This document shows, piece after piece, positions 32,103 through 39,311 of a stretch of DNA of 39,311 nt. How positions within the stretch are numbered: the first letter of the stretch is position 1; each line of letters opens with the position of its first letter. The notes under the pieces were generated by a model. It was not told the origin of the DNA. It saw only the letters and a program-made list of their open reading frames with translations, and searched no databases. Made by a program: the position numbers and the translations under genes. The DNA lies in the NCBI GenBank assembly GCA_002394685.1, contig DGUP01000019.1:1-39311 (forward strand). The letters run 5' to 3'. This DNA comes from Treponema sp. UBA4307 (GTDB taxonomy: Bacteria; Spirochaetota; Spirochaetia; Treponematales; Treponemataceae).

Positions 32103-32771
32103 ATGAAAGTTACCCTTGTTGAAGATGAAAAAAATCTTCGCCTTACTGTAAAAACTTCTCTTATGGCTGAAGGTTTTGAAGTTGAAGAATTTCCTAACGG
32201 GCAGGTAGCCCTGGATTCACTGAATAAAAATAAAAATCCTCCGGACCTTTACCTGCTGGATATTATGATGCCGGTAATGGATGGAATTGTTTTTCTGCAG
32301 AAATTCAAATCCCTTTATCCTGATGTTCCTGCAATGTTTTTGACCAGCCGGGATGAGGAGTTTGATAAAGTGCTGGGGCTTGAACTTGGGGCTGATGATT
32401 ATCTTTGTAAACCTTTTTCCATGAAAGAATTAATTGCCCGTATTAAAGTTATCCTGCGCCGTTCTTCCAGGAGTGAAAATCCTCTTGTGAAAACCTGCTC
32501 CGGAATTCAGTTGAACTGTTCGGCCTGCACTGCCAGAGTTAATGGTACTGATATTCCTCTTACGGTAAGTGAATTCCGCCTTCTTGAACTTTTTATTGAT
32601 AGTCCTGAAACTGTATTCAGCAGGGAGCAGTTAATTGGAGCTGTTTATCCAGAGGACACTTATCTTAATGACCGGGCTATTGACTGCCATATTAAGCGGC
32701 TGCGAAAAAAAATCGGTATGGAAAAAATTGAAACTGTTTACGGACTGGGGTATAAGTTCTGTGAAAAATAG
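32103..32771 (+). CDS. creB: OmpR/PhoB-family response regulator, CreB-like
   Basis: This 222-residue protein has a receiver domain with acidic pocket E7/D8, phospho-acceptor Asp53 (LLDIMMPVMDG) and the conserved Lys in CKPFS near 105. It is followed by a winged-helix DNA-binding domain (about 125-222, ending TVYGLGYKFCEK). It is 9 nt upstream of a histidine kinase gene and then a creD homologue, which is why I call it CreB-like. In E. coli CreB binds direct repeats of 11-nt period and activates creD, and repeats of that period lie upstream of creD here. The ATG has no ribosome site and lies just after a promoter. Confidence 0.85.
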   Translation: MKVTLVEDEKNLRLTVKTSLMAEGFEVEEFPNGQVALDSLNKNKNPPDLYLLDIMMPVMDGIVFLQKFKSLYPDVPAMFLTSRDEEFDKVLGLELGADDYLCKPFSMKELIARIKVILRRSSRSENPLVKTCSGIQLNCSACTARVNGTDIPLTVSEFRLLELFIDSPETVFSREQLIGAVYPEDTYLNDRAIDCHIKRLRKKIGMEKIETVYGLGYKFCEK

Positions 32772-32780
32772 GAGAACTGT

Positions 32781-34430
32781 GTGAAATTTAAAATCAGTAT
32801 AAGCATTCAAATTTCTATTTTTCTTTTGATTTTGATTTTTATTCCAATTGCTTCCATGATGGCATTGCATACTTACGAAAACCAGCAGTTGTCAATGATG
32901 GAGTCCAGTAATGTTCAGCAGGGGCGTCTTGTTGCTGCGAGTCTTTTTTGTCCGGAAAAAATTTCTTCTGATGAAGCCGTTGCTTTGTTGAAAAATATGG
33001 ATGGAAATTTTGATGCGAGAATTCGCGTTCTTGATAAAAGCGGCGCTCTGATTGCAGATTCTTCGACTGTAGAAAATGATTTTGAAAATGAAAACTCTCA
33101 AGCCTCTCAGACTCAGTTATCTGTGAGAGAAATGAATTATGATTCTGCTGTAAATAAAAATTCAGAAAAATCTAATTCTGATGCAAGTGAAAATTTTATT
33201 TATAGACTTCTTTCTATTCCTGTAAGAATTTACAGAAGTTATTTTAAAAGGCCTTATGCCTTAAAATACGATAGTGCGGAATTTTATATAAATAAAAATA
33301 TTTATGATGGTGAAGAAGTTCTTGCTGCTCTTGAAGGACGTTACGGTTCTGCTACAAGAATTTCATATGGCGGCCAGCGATCTGTTACACTTTATTCTGC
33401 TCTACCCGTTTATAATTCTCTGAAAGAAGTTTGCGGCGTAGTTCTTGTTTCAAAATCAACTTATAAAATTCTTTTGAACCTTTACGAACTCAGACTGGAT
33501 TTAGGAAAAATTTTCCTCTGGTCTTTAGGTGCTCTTTTTTTAATTGCCCTGTTTCTTAATTTCAGAATTTCTTATCCGTTGAAAAAACTTTCCCGTCAAA
33601 CTGTGGAATGTGCTGATAAAAAAGGTACCGTTCGTTTTGAAGATTTTACTGGAAAAAAACGCAGGGATGAAATTGGTCAGTTGTCCCGTTCTTTCTCCGA
33701 ACTGGTAAAGAAGCTGAATAAGAGAATTCATTTTGCAGATGCTTTTTCTGCTGATATCAGCCATGAATTTAAAAATCCTTTAGCTGCAATCAGAAACTGC
33801 GCAGATATTTTAGGTAATCCAAAAATTCCTGAAAATCAGAAAGAGGAATTTCGTCAGGCAATTTCCGAAGAGGTTAGTCGTCTTGAACAATTGTTAAACG
33901 GTATTCGTACAATTTCAAAACTGGACGCAAGTGAAGAAGAAAATGAATTTTATCTGCCTGTGAATGTATGTCTGGAAAATACACTTAATCGCCTTAAGAA
34001 AAATTATCCTCAGACCAGAATTAATTGTAATTCTTCAGAAAAAACTTCTGGTGTAAAACTGAATCTTGCGGAAGAACCTTTTGTGCGCATGGTAGAAAAT
34101 TTTGTTGATAATGCAGCATCTTTTGGAGACAGAATAATAATTTCATCAGATATTACTGAGAATAAAAAGACAAAATTTTATTCTCTTTCTGTAGAAGATA
34201 ATGGTAAAGGAATTGAGCCGGAAGAAATAGAAAAAATATTTAATCGTTTTTATTCAAACCGAACAGATTCTGAAAAACAAAATCATTCAGGACTGGGGCT
34301 TTCTATTGTTAAAGCAGTTGTGGAAAACTCAGAAGGAAAAATACTGGTTGAAAAAAGTACTGTTCTGGGGGGAGCAAAGTTTACTGTTCTTTTTCCTGTG
34401 ATGAATGAAAAGAATCTTAAAAATAAATAA
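32781..34430 (+). CDS. creC: Membrane sensor histidine kinase, CreC-like
   Basis: This is a 549-residue kinase. TM1 is at about 9-29, a periplasmic sensor domain covers about 30-241, TM2 is at 242-262, and HAMP at about 260-315. The phospho-accepting His328 is in SADISHEFKNPLAA. The ATPase domain has an N box (NFVDNAASFGDRI), G1 (DNGKGIEPEE) and G2 (GLGLSIV). It starts with GTG behind AGGAG, 9 nt after creB. The signal sensed cannot be read from the sequence. The sensor domain is longer than usual for CreC and has ChvG-like features, so the name rests mainly on creD next door. Confidence 0.85.
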   Translation: MKFKISISIQISIFLLILIFIPIASMMALHTYENQQLSMMESSNVQQGRLVAASLFCPEKISSDEAVALLKNMDGNFDARIRVLDKSGALIADSSTVENDFENENSQASQTQLSVREMNYDSAVNKNSEKSNSDASENFIYRLLSIPVRIYRSYFKRPYALKYDSAEFYINKNIYDGEEVLAALEGRYGSATRISYGGQRSVTLYSALPVYNSLKEVCGVVLVSKSTYKILLNLYELRLDLGKIFLWSLGALFLIALFLNFRISYPLKKLSRQTVECADKKGTVRFEDFTGKKRRDEIGQLSRSFSELVKKLNKRIHFADAFSADISHEFKNPLAAIRNCADILGNPKIPENQKEEFRQAISEEVSRLEQLLNGIRTISKLDASEEENEFYLPVNVCLENTLNRLKKNYPQTRINCNSSEKTSGVKLNLAEEPFVRMVENFVDNAASFGDRIIISSDITENKKTKFYSLSVEDNGKGIEPEEIEKIFNRFYSNRTDSEKQNHSGLGLSIVKAVVENSEGKILVEKSTVLGGAKFTVLFPVMNEKNLKNK

Positions 34431-34461
34431 CACAATTCTGCCACATTTTTGACACAATCTT
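34429..34461 (+). promoter_or_regulatory. Three 11-bp direct repeats: predicted CreB-binding site before creD
   Basis: The units AACACAATTCT, GCCACATTTTT and GACACAATCTT are contiguous, and the CACA core repeats exactly every 11 nt (34431, 34442, 34453). A -10-like TATATC is at 34464-34469. PhoB/OmpR-type regulators bind such head-to-tail repeats, and the E. coli CreB box is TTCAC-N6-TTCAC, also with an 11-nt period. Confidence 0.6.
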
Positions 34462-34520
34462 TTTATATCATTCTTTCAGATAAAAAGGGGGAAGATGTCC
34501 CTGAAAATTTGGAGGAAAAT

Positions 34521-35855
34521 ATGAATAGATTTTGGGCTGGCCTGGGAGGTAAGCTTTTATTTATTGGTTTAATCGTAGGTTCCCTTATGATTGCCAGTCT
34601 TGTGGTACGGAGTAAGGTTGATGACAGAAGTAATGTTTATGATTCTGCCTGCAGAGATATTCAATATTCTGCAGGTTATAATTATTCTTTTGAAGGTCCT
34701 TACATCGATATCCCGGTTGTGCATACCTGGTATGAAGAAGCTCTTGTTAAAGAGAAGGTTCAGAAGGTAAAAAAGCAGTCAACTTCAATCGTAACGCTGA
34801 ATCCAAAAAATTTGTCTGCTCTTGAGGATATTAAAACTCAAAAAAGAACTGTTGGAATTTACAGCAGTCCGGTTTTTACTGGAAGCCTTAAGATTGATTG
34901 TGTTTTTGATGTGGAATACAAAAGTAACAGCGAGTATGAATATAAATTTAATGACGCTGTAGTTTATATAAAAAGCAGTACAAAGAATCTTCTTGAAACT
35001 CCGGATTTTACAATCAACGGCAAAAAAACGGAAAGTTCAATTTCTGCTTTGATTCAGGATAGTGGAGCTTCAAAATATAAACAATATAATTCAGATTATT
35101 TGATAGCCCTTTGTTCTGTTGAAGGTAACAGTGTTTCCTTTTCAACTGAAATTGCATTCCGTGGAGCCGAATCCTTCTCTGTAAAACCTATTGCAAAAAA
35201 TAACAATCTGAAAGTAAACTGCGACTGGCCATCACCTGGATTTACAAATTTCGCTTACCTGCCAACAGAACGCACTCTTACTTCCGAGGGATTTACTGCT
35301 GAATGGAATGTTCCTCTTGGTTCTTCTGATAGTGGGGAAATTGGCTTTACTTATAAGGAGCCGATTTATCTTTACAGAATGCTGGATCGGGCAACAAATT
35401 ATGCATTTCTTTTTGTGATTATTCCATTTATTGTTCTTTTCCTTTTTGAATTGTTGAAAAATATCCGCCTGCATCCACTGAACTATCTTTTAAGCGGTGT
35501 GGCAGTAATTCTTTTCTTCCTTCTGCTTTTGTCTTTTTCAGAACATATTCCATTTGGTATATCATATTTGATTTCGGCCTTTGCTGCAGGAATTCTTGTA
35601 ACTGTTTACATTGGAGCCGTAACTAAAAAGCTGGGAATGGTTCTTGCCATGGCATTTAGTTTTGCTCTTCTGTACGGCTATCTTTATGTAGCTCTTCAGT
35701 CTGAAGATAATGCACTTCTTATTGGTTCTATATTCCTTTTCCTGATTCTTGCTGCAGTTATGTTTGTTACCCGTAAGGTTAAGTGGCCGTCTGCTGAAAA
35801 GAAAGTTAGAGATGCGGGAACTGGAAGTGCTAAGATTCTCGAAGAGAAAAAGTAA
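34521..35855 (+). CDS. creD: CreD-like inner membrane protein
   Basis: This 444-residue protein starts at the ATG at 34521 behind GGAGGAAAAT. Earlier in-frame starts would run through the predicted CreB site and are rejected. It has an N-terminal membrane segment (GKLLFIGLIVGSLMIASLVV, about 10-29), a large periplasmic beta-rich domain, and several membrane segments near the C terminus (about 298-425). This topology is that of CreD, the main CreBC-regulated gene in enterobacteria, tied in some species to beta-lactam and envelope-stress responses. Its molecular role is not known. Segments SVSFSTEIAFRGAESFSVKPI and TRNYA-like regions fit the family. Confidence 0.85.
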   Translation: MNRFWAGLGGKLLFIGLIVGSLMIASLVVRSKVDDRSNVYDSACRDIQYSAGYNYSFEGPYIDIPVVHTWYEEALVKEKVQKVKKQSTSIVTLNPKNLSALEDIKTQKRTVGIYSSPVFTGSLKIDCVFDVEYKSNSEYEYKFNDAVVYIKSSTKNLLETPDFTINGKKTESSISALIQDSGASKYKQYNSDYLIALCSVEGNSVSFSTEIAFRGAESFSVKPIAKNNNLKVNCDWPSPGFTNFAYLPTERTLTSEGFTAEWNVPLGSSDSGEIGFTYKEPIYLYRMLDRATNYAFLFVIIPFIVLFLFELLKNIRLHPLNYLLSGVAVILFFLLLLSFSEHIPFGISYLISAFAAGILVTVYIGAVTKKLGMVLAMAFSFALLYGYLYVALQSEDNALLIGSIFLFLILAAVMFVTRKVKWPSAEKKVRDAGTGSAKILEEKK

Positions 35856-35898
35856 GAATATATATAGAAGAAAATCTTAATTAAAAATAGTTATTTTG

Positions 35899-35931
35899 GG
35901 TCTAAATGCTTGTCCTGCAAGTAATTAGACC
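35899..35931 (+). other. Two-part hairpin between creD and the next gene
   Basis: GGTCTAA (35899-35905) pairs with TTAGACC (35925-35931). An inner CTTG-TCCTG-CAAG stem is separated by a 3x3 internal loop. A T-rich stretch follows (TGATTTGACTTTTAT), which is poor for a terminator, so it may be a weak terminator or a leader element. Confidence 0.45.
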
Positions 35932-35957
35932 TGATTTGACTTTTATAGGAGCTGGTT

Positions 35958-36392
35958 ATGACAGGTCGTTTATTCAGACGTTTTATTCTGATTCTTATAT
36001 TTATTTCCGGACTTTGTTTTGCTTTAAGTGAAGTATGGCTTCATAATTCGGATCAGTATCATGTTTTAGAAAACAAAATTGCAACTTTCTATTTGCTGAA
36101 GAGTCTTCTTCCTAACAGGGATTATATTCAGCTGGAATCTGGAGAGGTAAAAGTACCCAAGGGATTTGTAAAAGTGAGTGAAGATTGTGTTATGGGGTTG
36201 TCCAGAAATCCGGGGTCTTCACTTTCCAGGGATTTGACCTTAAATTATGGACGCTTTGATTCTTTTGGCCATGTAAAATACTGGACTGATTGGGAAAATG
36301 GTAAAACTATTCGTCTTGCGGATAAAAAATTTGGTTCAATCAGATACTTTTTTCTTTATGAAAAGGATCATCCTGCCTCTGAAGAAATATAG
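35958..36392 (+). CDS. Small exported or membrane-anchored protein of unknown function
   Basis: This is a 144-residue protein I do not recognise. A basic start (MTGRLFRRF) is followed by a hydrophobic segment at about 9-24 (ILILIFISGLCFALSEVW), so it is secreted or anchored. No clear lipobox: a Cys is at 20 in ISGLCFA, a weak match. The remainder is hydrophilic and rich in aromatic residues. A good AGGAG ribosome site precedes the ATG. It lies between creD and a glycosyltransferase and may be independent of both. Confidence 0.65.
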   Translation: MTGRLFRRFILILIFISGLCFALSEVWLHNSDQYHVLENKIATFYLLKSLLPNRDYIQLESGEVKVPKGFVKVSEDCVMGLSRNPGSSLSRDLTLNYGRFDSFGHVKYWTDWENGKTIRLADKKFGSIRYFFLYEKDHPASEEI

Positions 36393-36394
36393 GA

Positions 36395-36429
36395 TTTTTT
36401 CAGGACTAAATGGTTGACTGCTGAAAAAA
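36395..36429. repeat. 9-bp perfect inverted repeat after the small exported gene
   Basis: TTTTTTCAG (36395-36403) pairs with CTGAAAAAA (36421-36429). The T run is on the wrong side for a classical terminator on either strand, so its role is unclear. Confidence 0.4.
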
Positions 36430-36478
36430 GGCTGGAAATGGAGATACTTTATTAGGTTTATACTATTTACATTGGTTA

Positions 36479-36507
36479 TTGCTCTAAAAAAATTGATTAT
36501 GTATACT
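36479..36507 (+). promoter_or_regulatory. Predicted glycosyltransferase promoter, abutting its ATG
   Basis: TTGCTC (36479-36484), 17-nt spacer, TATACT (36502-36507), then 8 nt to the ATG at 36516. The predicted transcription start (about 36514) leaves almost no leader. Confidence 0.5.
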
Positions 36508-36515
36508 TTAAAAAT

Positions 36516-37757
36516 ATGAATATAGCTTTATTTACAGATTGTTATTTCCCAACAAAAAATGGTGTAGTAACAGTTGTACACCAGTTACGTGAGAGTCTTG
36601 AATTGTTGGGTCATCATGTTGTTATAGTTACAACTAAGCCTGATGTAGAATATGAAGAAGATCCTAATATATATCGCGCAGTAAATAGTCTCCCTCTTCC
36701 ATTGGGGGGAGCAAAAGATCAATATGTTGCATTAATCTGGTGGCCGAAGCTTAAAAGTTTTCTTCTAAAACATAAAATAGAAATTATTCATTGTCATACT
36801 GAACTTACCGTAGGAAGAATGGGATATAAAGCCGCACGCAGGTTGAATATACCATGTGTAATGACAACGCATACTATGTGGGAAGATTACATCAGAAATT
36901 ATCTTCATCTTTTTGAAAACTATCTGCCTATACGGATGCTATATCCATATTTAAGGAATATTTATAAGCACTTTTCATGTTTAATCGGAGTTAGTGATAA
37001 AGTTCGTGCTTATAATAAACGAGATTATGTTTCTCCAAATATTCCCTGCGTAGTTATACACAATGCACTTAATCCTGAAAAATTTATGGTGAATGGGACT
37101 GAAGATGCAAAACAAAAAGCTTCTGAAATAAGAAAAAAACTTGGAATAAAAGATGATGAAAAAATGCTTTTGTATGTTGGACGTATAGCAGTTGAAAAAC
37201 GCTCCCTGGATTTATATAACAGCATTGTTGCTGTACTTGAAAAAGATTCTAAGTTAAAAATGGTGTTCGTTGGGGATGGACCTATATATAAACAGCTTTT
37301 GAAAAATACACAATATACATCAGTTAAAGATAGAATTATCTTTACAGGTTTTGTAGAGTGGAAAGAAATAGGTTCTTATTATAAGGCTGCTGATTTATTT
37401 GTAACTTCTTCTACAACAGAAAGTACCTGTCCAATGGTTGTAATTGAAGCATTTATTGGAGCTACCCCAGTTATTTGTCCAAAGGATGAAGCATATTCAT
37501 TTAGTGTAATTAATGGTGAAACAGGTTTTCAGGCAGAGTCTGATGATGATTTTGTGGAAAAAATATTAAAAGTGTGTAAAGACGATAAACTGCTTTTAGA
37601 AATGAGTAAAAAAGCTCAGGAAAAATCCAAGGAATTTATGCCGGGTATTTTTGTAAAACGCCATCTGTATTTATATCAAACAATACTTGATAACTATAAT
37701 AAAAAAATGATTGACGAAATTGCTGTTCAAAGCGAATTGGATAAAATAAAGGAATAG
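36516..37757 (+). CDS. GT4-family glycosyltransferase, diacylglycerol-glucosyltransferase-like
   Basis: This is a 413-residue GT-B enzyme. The N-terminal acceptor domain starts MNIALFTDCYFPTKNGVVTVV and has HCHTELTVGRMGYKAARRLNIPCVMTTHTMWEDY. The C-terminal donor domain has LLYVGRIAVEKRSLDL, VFVGDGP, FTGFVEW and the segment TESTCPMVVIEA. The overall pattern resembles enzymes that glucosylate 1,2-diacylglycerol or PI-like lipid acceptors. The two donor-binding glutamates are separated by eight residues rather than the usual seven. The gene is more AT-rich than its neighbours and has no Shine-Dalgarno sequence. The lipid acceptor is an inference, and another sugar acceptor is possible. Confidence 0.85.
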   Translation: MNIALFTDCYFPTKNGVVTVVHQLRESLELLGHHVVIVTTKPDVEYEEDPNIYRAVNSLPLPLGGAKDQYVALIWWPKLKSFLLKHKIEIIHCHTELTVGRMGYKAARRLNIPCVMTTHTMWEDYIRNYLHLFENYLPIRMLYPYLRNIYKHFSCLIGVSDKVRAYNKRDYVSPNIPCVVIHNALNPEKFMVNGTEDAKQKASEIRKKLGIKDDEKMLLYVGRIAVEKRSLDLYNSIVAVLEKDSKLKMVFVGDGPIYKQLLKNTQYTSVKDRIIFTGFVEWKEIGSYYKAADLFVTSSTTESTCPMVVIEAFIGATPVICPKDEAYSFSVINGETGFQAESDDDFVEKILKVCKDDKLLLEMSKKAQEKSKEFMPGIFVKRHLYLYQTILDNYNKKMIDEIAVQSELDKIKE

Positions 37758-38059
37758 AAACTCAAAAAAGTTCTGTCTGAAGAAGTTCTTTTTTCTTTAC
37801 TTCTCCCCTTACAAATAACAATTTTTGAACTATTTATAAATATTTTTGGTGAGCAGCACCGTAAATAAGCAGGTTTCGAAAAGACTGATACTTTAGAAAC
37901 CTGCATATGGAAGGATTTATAAGGAAAGATCAAGACCTTAAATTATTTTCAATATATTTATCTGCTTCTAACGTATAATTTGTGTATACATTTGACCAAA
38001 TTTATTTGAAAAGGGATTGAAGTTTTCCTTGTCCCGGTCTGTAGTAAAAACTGCAAATT

Positions 38060-38125
38060 CTATGTGTCTTGAAAAATCTTTTTGTTGGTTTCGTGGGACT
38101 GGGGGTAATTCTTTTTTGAGTTCAT
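38060..38125 (-). CDS. Possible 21-residue peptide gene
   Basis: On the minus strand an ATG at 38123-38125 opens a frame of 21 residues (MNSKKNYPQSHETNKKIFQD and a final Thr) closed by TAG. GGGAGG lies at 38131-38136, 5 nt before the ATG. A promoter TTTACA-N17-TAAAAT lies upstream (38143-38171), with a perfect 12-bp palindrome in its spacer. The peptide resembles nothing I know and could be coincidental. Confidence 0.3.
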   Translation of the reverse strand: MNSKKNYPQSHETNKKIFQDT

Positions 38126-38142
38126 AATTTCCTCCCTGGTAA

Positions 38143-38171
38143 ATTTTATGATTAATCATGGAGATTGTAAA
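38143..38171 (-). promoter_or_regulatory. Minus-strand promoter with a palindromic spacer
   Basis: TTTACA (38166-38171), 17-nt spacer, TAAAAT (38143-38148). The perfect palindrome ATGATTAATCAT (38148-38159) fills most of the spacer and could be an operator. Confidence 0.4.
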
Positions 38172-38393
38172 AAAAGTTCTTTTAGTATGACACAGCGGTA
38201 TTTCATGAGATGATAGTTTTAAAAAAACTACGCCGGATTGGAGCAGCGCGAAGCGTTCTGAAGCGGAGCGGAAGAATGGAGTGAAACGGAACTGCGGAAA
38301 GCCGGGATTTGGGTTGCCTTTATGTTTTGCAGGGTACAGGCTGTCTGCTGAAATTTGTGCCGTCCAAAAGTATAATTAATAGAATAAAATGGA

Positions 38394-38460
38394 AAATTTG
38401 CGGTAAATGTCAGAAAAGAGCATAAATTTCTGTTAAATTTAACTGAAATTCCACGAAATT
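38394..38460 (+). promoter_or_regulatory. Phased A-tract array upstream of the tuf promoter
   Basis: A-tracts begin at 38394 (AAATT), 38405 (AAATG), 38414 (AAAAG), 38424, 38435, 38446 and 38456 (AAATT), with gaps of 11, 9, 10, 11, 11 and 10. The array ends 17 nt before the start of the -35 box. Confidence 0.55.
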
Positions 38461-38472
38461 TTCTTTTATCTC

Positions 38473-38501
38473 TTGAAATAATTCTGCAAAAAATGTATAT
38501 T
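38473..38501 (+). promoter_or_regulatory. Promoter of tuf
   Basis: TTGAAA (38473-38478), 17-nt spacer, TATATT (38496-38501), with a predicted start near 38508. Confidence 0.7.
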
Positions 38502-38507
38502 CATCGA

Positions 38508-39042
38508 ACATGCGCCCTTATTGGGTGTGGTCTGCATATCTGAATGCAGCATAGGTTCTTTGATAAGTTGGACGGACAGTTGGGAAGTTGTCCGGTAAAG
38601 GTCGTAAAGTTAAACGCTGATTTTAAGTGTTTTTCAGATTTTTACACCTGTGTTGCTTAGTTTTATCCTGGGTGGAACTTGAGGGATAAACTGATATGAA
38701 CGGCAGCTCAGGATTCTGACTTAGGTTTACGCAAGGTAAGCCAAAAATAAGGTCCTGAATACCAGACCAGTCGTCAGTCGCCGTTATGGCTTTTATATAA
38801 GAAAGATGATGTTAGGTGGATTAAGACCAGACTGCTTCGAAATGATGAGGCGGGTTGTTTGACAATTCAAGCTCTTAATCAAAATCTAAAATCATCTCAT
38901 GGAACGGGTAAAAGTGTGTATGCGAAAGTGTTACTAGCCTTTTAGGGGTAACATTTTCTGGCTTAAAGTGCAGCACATAAAAATAAAATATGCCGCAGGC
39001 TAGGTAAAAAAAGATAAAGCCTGTAGGGTAAGGAGAAAAATC
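38508..39042 (+). promoter_or_regulatory. Very long structured leader of tuf (about 535 nt)
   Basis: Many perfect stems are seen: CGCCC/GGGTG near the 5' end, CTGCAT/ATGCAG (38532-38549), CGGACA/TGTCCG (38573-38594), TTTATCC/GGATAAA (38662-38690), GGTTTAC/GTAAGCC (about 38723-38741), TGTTAC/GTAACA (about 38928-38953) and CAGGCT/AGCCTG (38996-39023) next to the AAGGAG of tuf. No conserved core of RNase P RNA, tmRNA or SRP RNA was recognised. It may be an unusually long regulatory 5' UTR or may contain an RNA gene. Confidence 0.5.
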
Positions 39043-39311
39043 ATGGCAAAGGAAGAGTTCCAGAGAACTAAACCTCACATGAACGTTGGTACTATCGGTC
39101 ACGTAGACCATGGTAAGACAACATTGTCTGCAGCTATCACATCATACTGTGCAAAGAAGTATGGTGATAAGCTCTTGAAGTACGATGAAATTGATAATGC
39201 TCCAGAGGAAAAGGCTCGTGGTATTACAATTAACTCTCGTCACCTTGAGTATCAGTCTGACAAGCGCCACTACGCACACATCGACTGTCCAGGACATGCT
39301 GACTATGTAAA
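39043..39311 (+). CDS. tuf: Elongation factor Tu (partial, 3' end outside window)
   Basis: The first 89 codons are present: MAKEEFQRTKPHMNVGTIGH, then the P-loop GHVDHGKTT, the switch I region EEKARGITIN and the DCPGH motif of the GTPase. The ATG follows AAGGAG. EF-Tu delivers aminoacyl-tRNA to the ribosome. It has a strong, separate promoter. In relatives, tuf usually leads the S10 ribosomal protein operon, which would lie beyond the window. Confidence 0.97.
   Translation, partial: MAKEEFQRTKPHMNVGTIGHVDHGKTTLSAAITSYCAKKYGDKLLKYDEIDNAPEEKARGITINSRHLEYQSDKRHYAHIDCPGHADYV

Larger units (their letters stand above)
37758..38393. other. Region with no confident protein gene between glycosyltransferase and tuf promoter
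   Basis: No convincing long coding region is present. It holds a perfect 9-bp hairpin (GCAGGTTTC 37869-37877 with GAAACCTGC 37896-37904), a possible minus-strand mini-gene with promoter (38060-38171), and a GC-richer patch at about 38229-38335 with repeated GCGAAGCG/GCGGAGCGG-like words that could be a decayed repeat. Confidence 0.6.

Noticed and set aside
34449..34454. TTGACA as the -35 of creD
   Set aside because: The nearest -10-like hexamer is only 9 nt away and no hexamer fits 16-18 nt downstream, so it is more likely part of the third repeat.
34449..34520. Longer N terminus for creD
   Set aside because: It would overlap the predicted CreB repeats and -10, while GGAGG directly precedes the ATG at 34521.
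37968..38159. 63-codon minus-strand open frame
   Set aside because: Its ATG lies upstream of the predicted start of transcription and has no ribosome site. The 21-codon frame inside it has the better signals.
38508..39042. RNase P RNA or tmRNA in the tuf leader
   Set aside because: Conserved blocks (GAGGAAAGTCC-type or the tmRNA ends) were not found.

Overview
The window comes from a spirochaete, most likely a Treponema species. This rests on the spirochaete-type order tRNA-Thr, rpmG, tRNA-Trp, secE, nusG, rplK, rplA, rplJ, rplL, rpoB, rpoC, on RpoB carrying Asn at the rifampicin-site position that is Ser531 in E. coli (a known spirochaete trait), on a Treponema-type lipobox, and on moderate-to-low GC. 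No species can be named from the sequence alone.

Layout. (1) 1-2064, minus: hsdM and the start of hsdS of a type I restriction-modification system; hsdS runs off the left edge. (2) 2242-5598, plus: dnaX-ybaB-recR, a replication/recombination operon. dnaX has an in-frame A AAA AAG slippery heptamer at the end of domain III followed by a TGA in the -1 frame, so it probably makes both tau and gamma, and it has a 14 x 39-bp Pro/Ala repeat in the linker. (3) 5611-12831, minus: a membrane-anchored protein of unknown function, its terminator, then a GH37/GH63-like glycosidase followed by ppx and ppk (polyphosphate turnover). (4) 12892-15808, plus: a TPR lipoprotein overlapping a TraB-family membrane protein. 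(5) 15883-17241, minus: radA. (6) 17338-18449, plus: a probable unannotated ~96-nt structured RNA with its own promoter and terminator, then cysE with its own promoter. (7) 18555-31972, plus: the translation/transcription block, with tRNA-Thr, rpmG, tRNA-Trp, secE, nusG, rplKAJL, rpoBC, then rpsL-rpsG from a separate strong promoter. Its intercistronic regions are rich in hairpins. (8) 32103-35855, plus: a CreBCD-like two-component system (creB, creC, creD), with three 11-bp direct repeats before creD that fit a CreB/PhoB-type binding site. (9) 35958-37757: a small exported protein and a GT4 glycosyltransferase. (10) 37758-39042: a largely non-coding stretch containing a possible tiny minus-strand gene, then a very long structured leader for tuf, whose first 89 codons end the window.

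Two features recur across the window. First, the promoters of tRNA-Thr, rpsL and tuf are each preceded by arrays of AAATT/GAATT/A-tract motifs spaced about one helical turn (10-11 bp) apart. Second, dnaX, creB, the glycosyltransferase and the minus-strand anchored protein all lack a Shine-Dalgarno sequence and have a good -10 hexamer only 6-8 nt before the ATG, so all four are predicted to make leaderless mRNAs. All promoter, hairpin and terminator calls were made by eye and no folding or database search was run.
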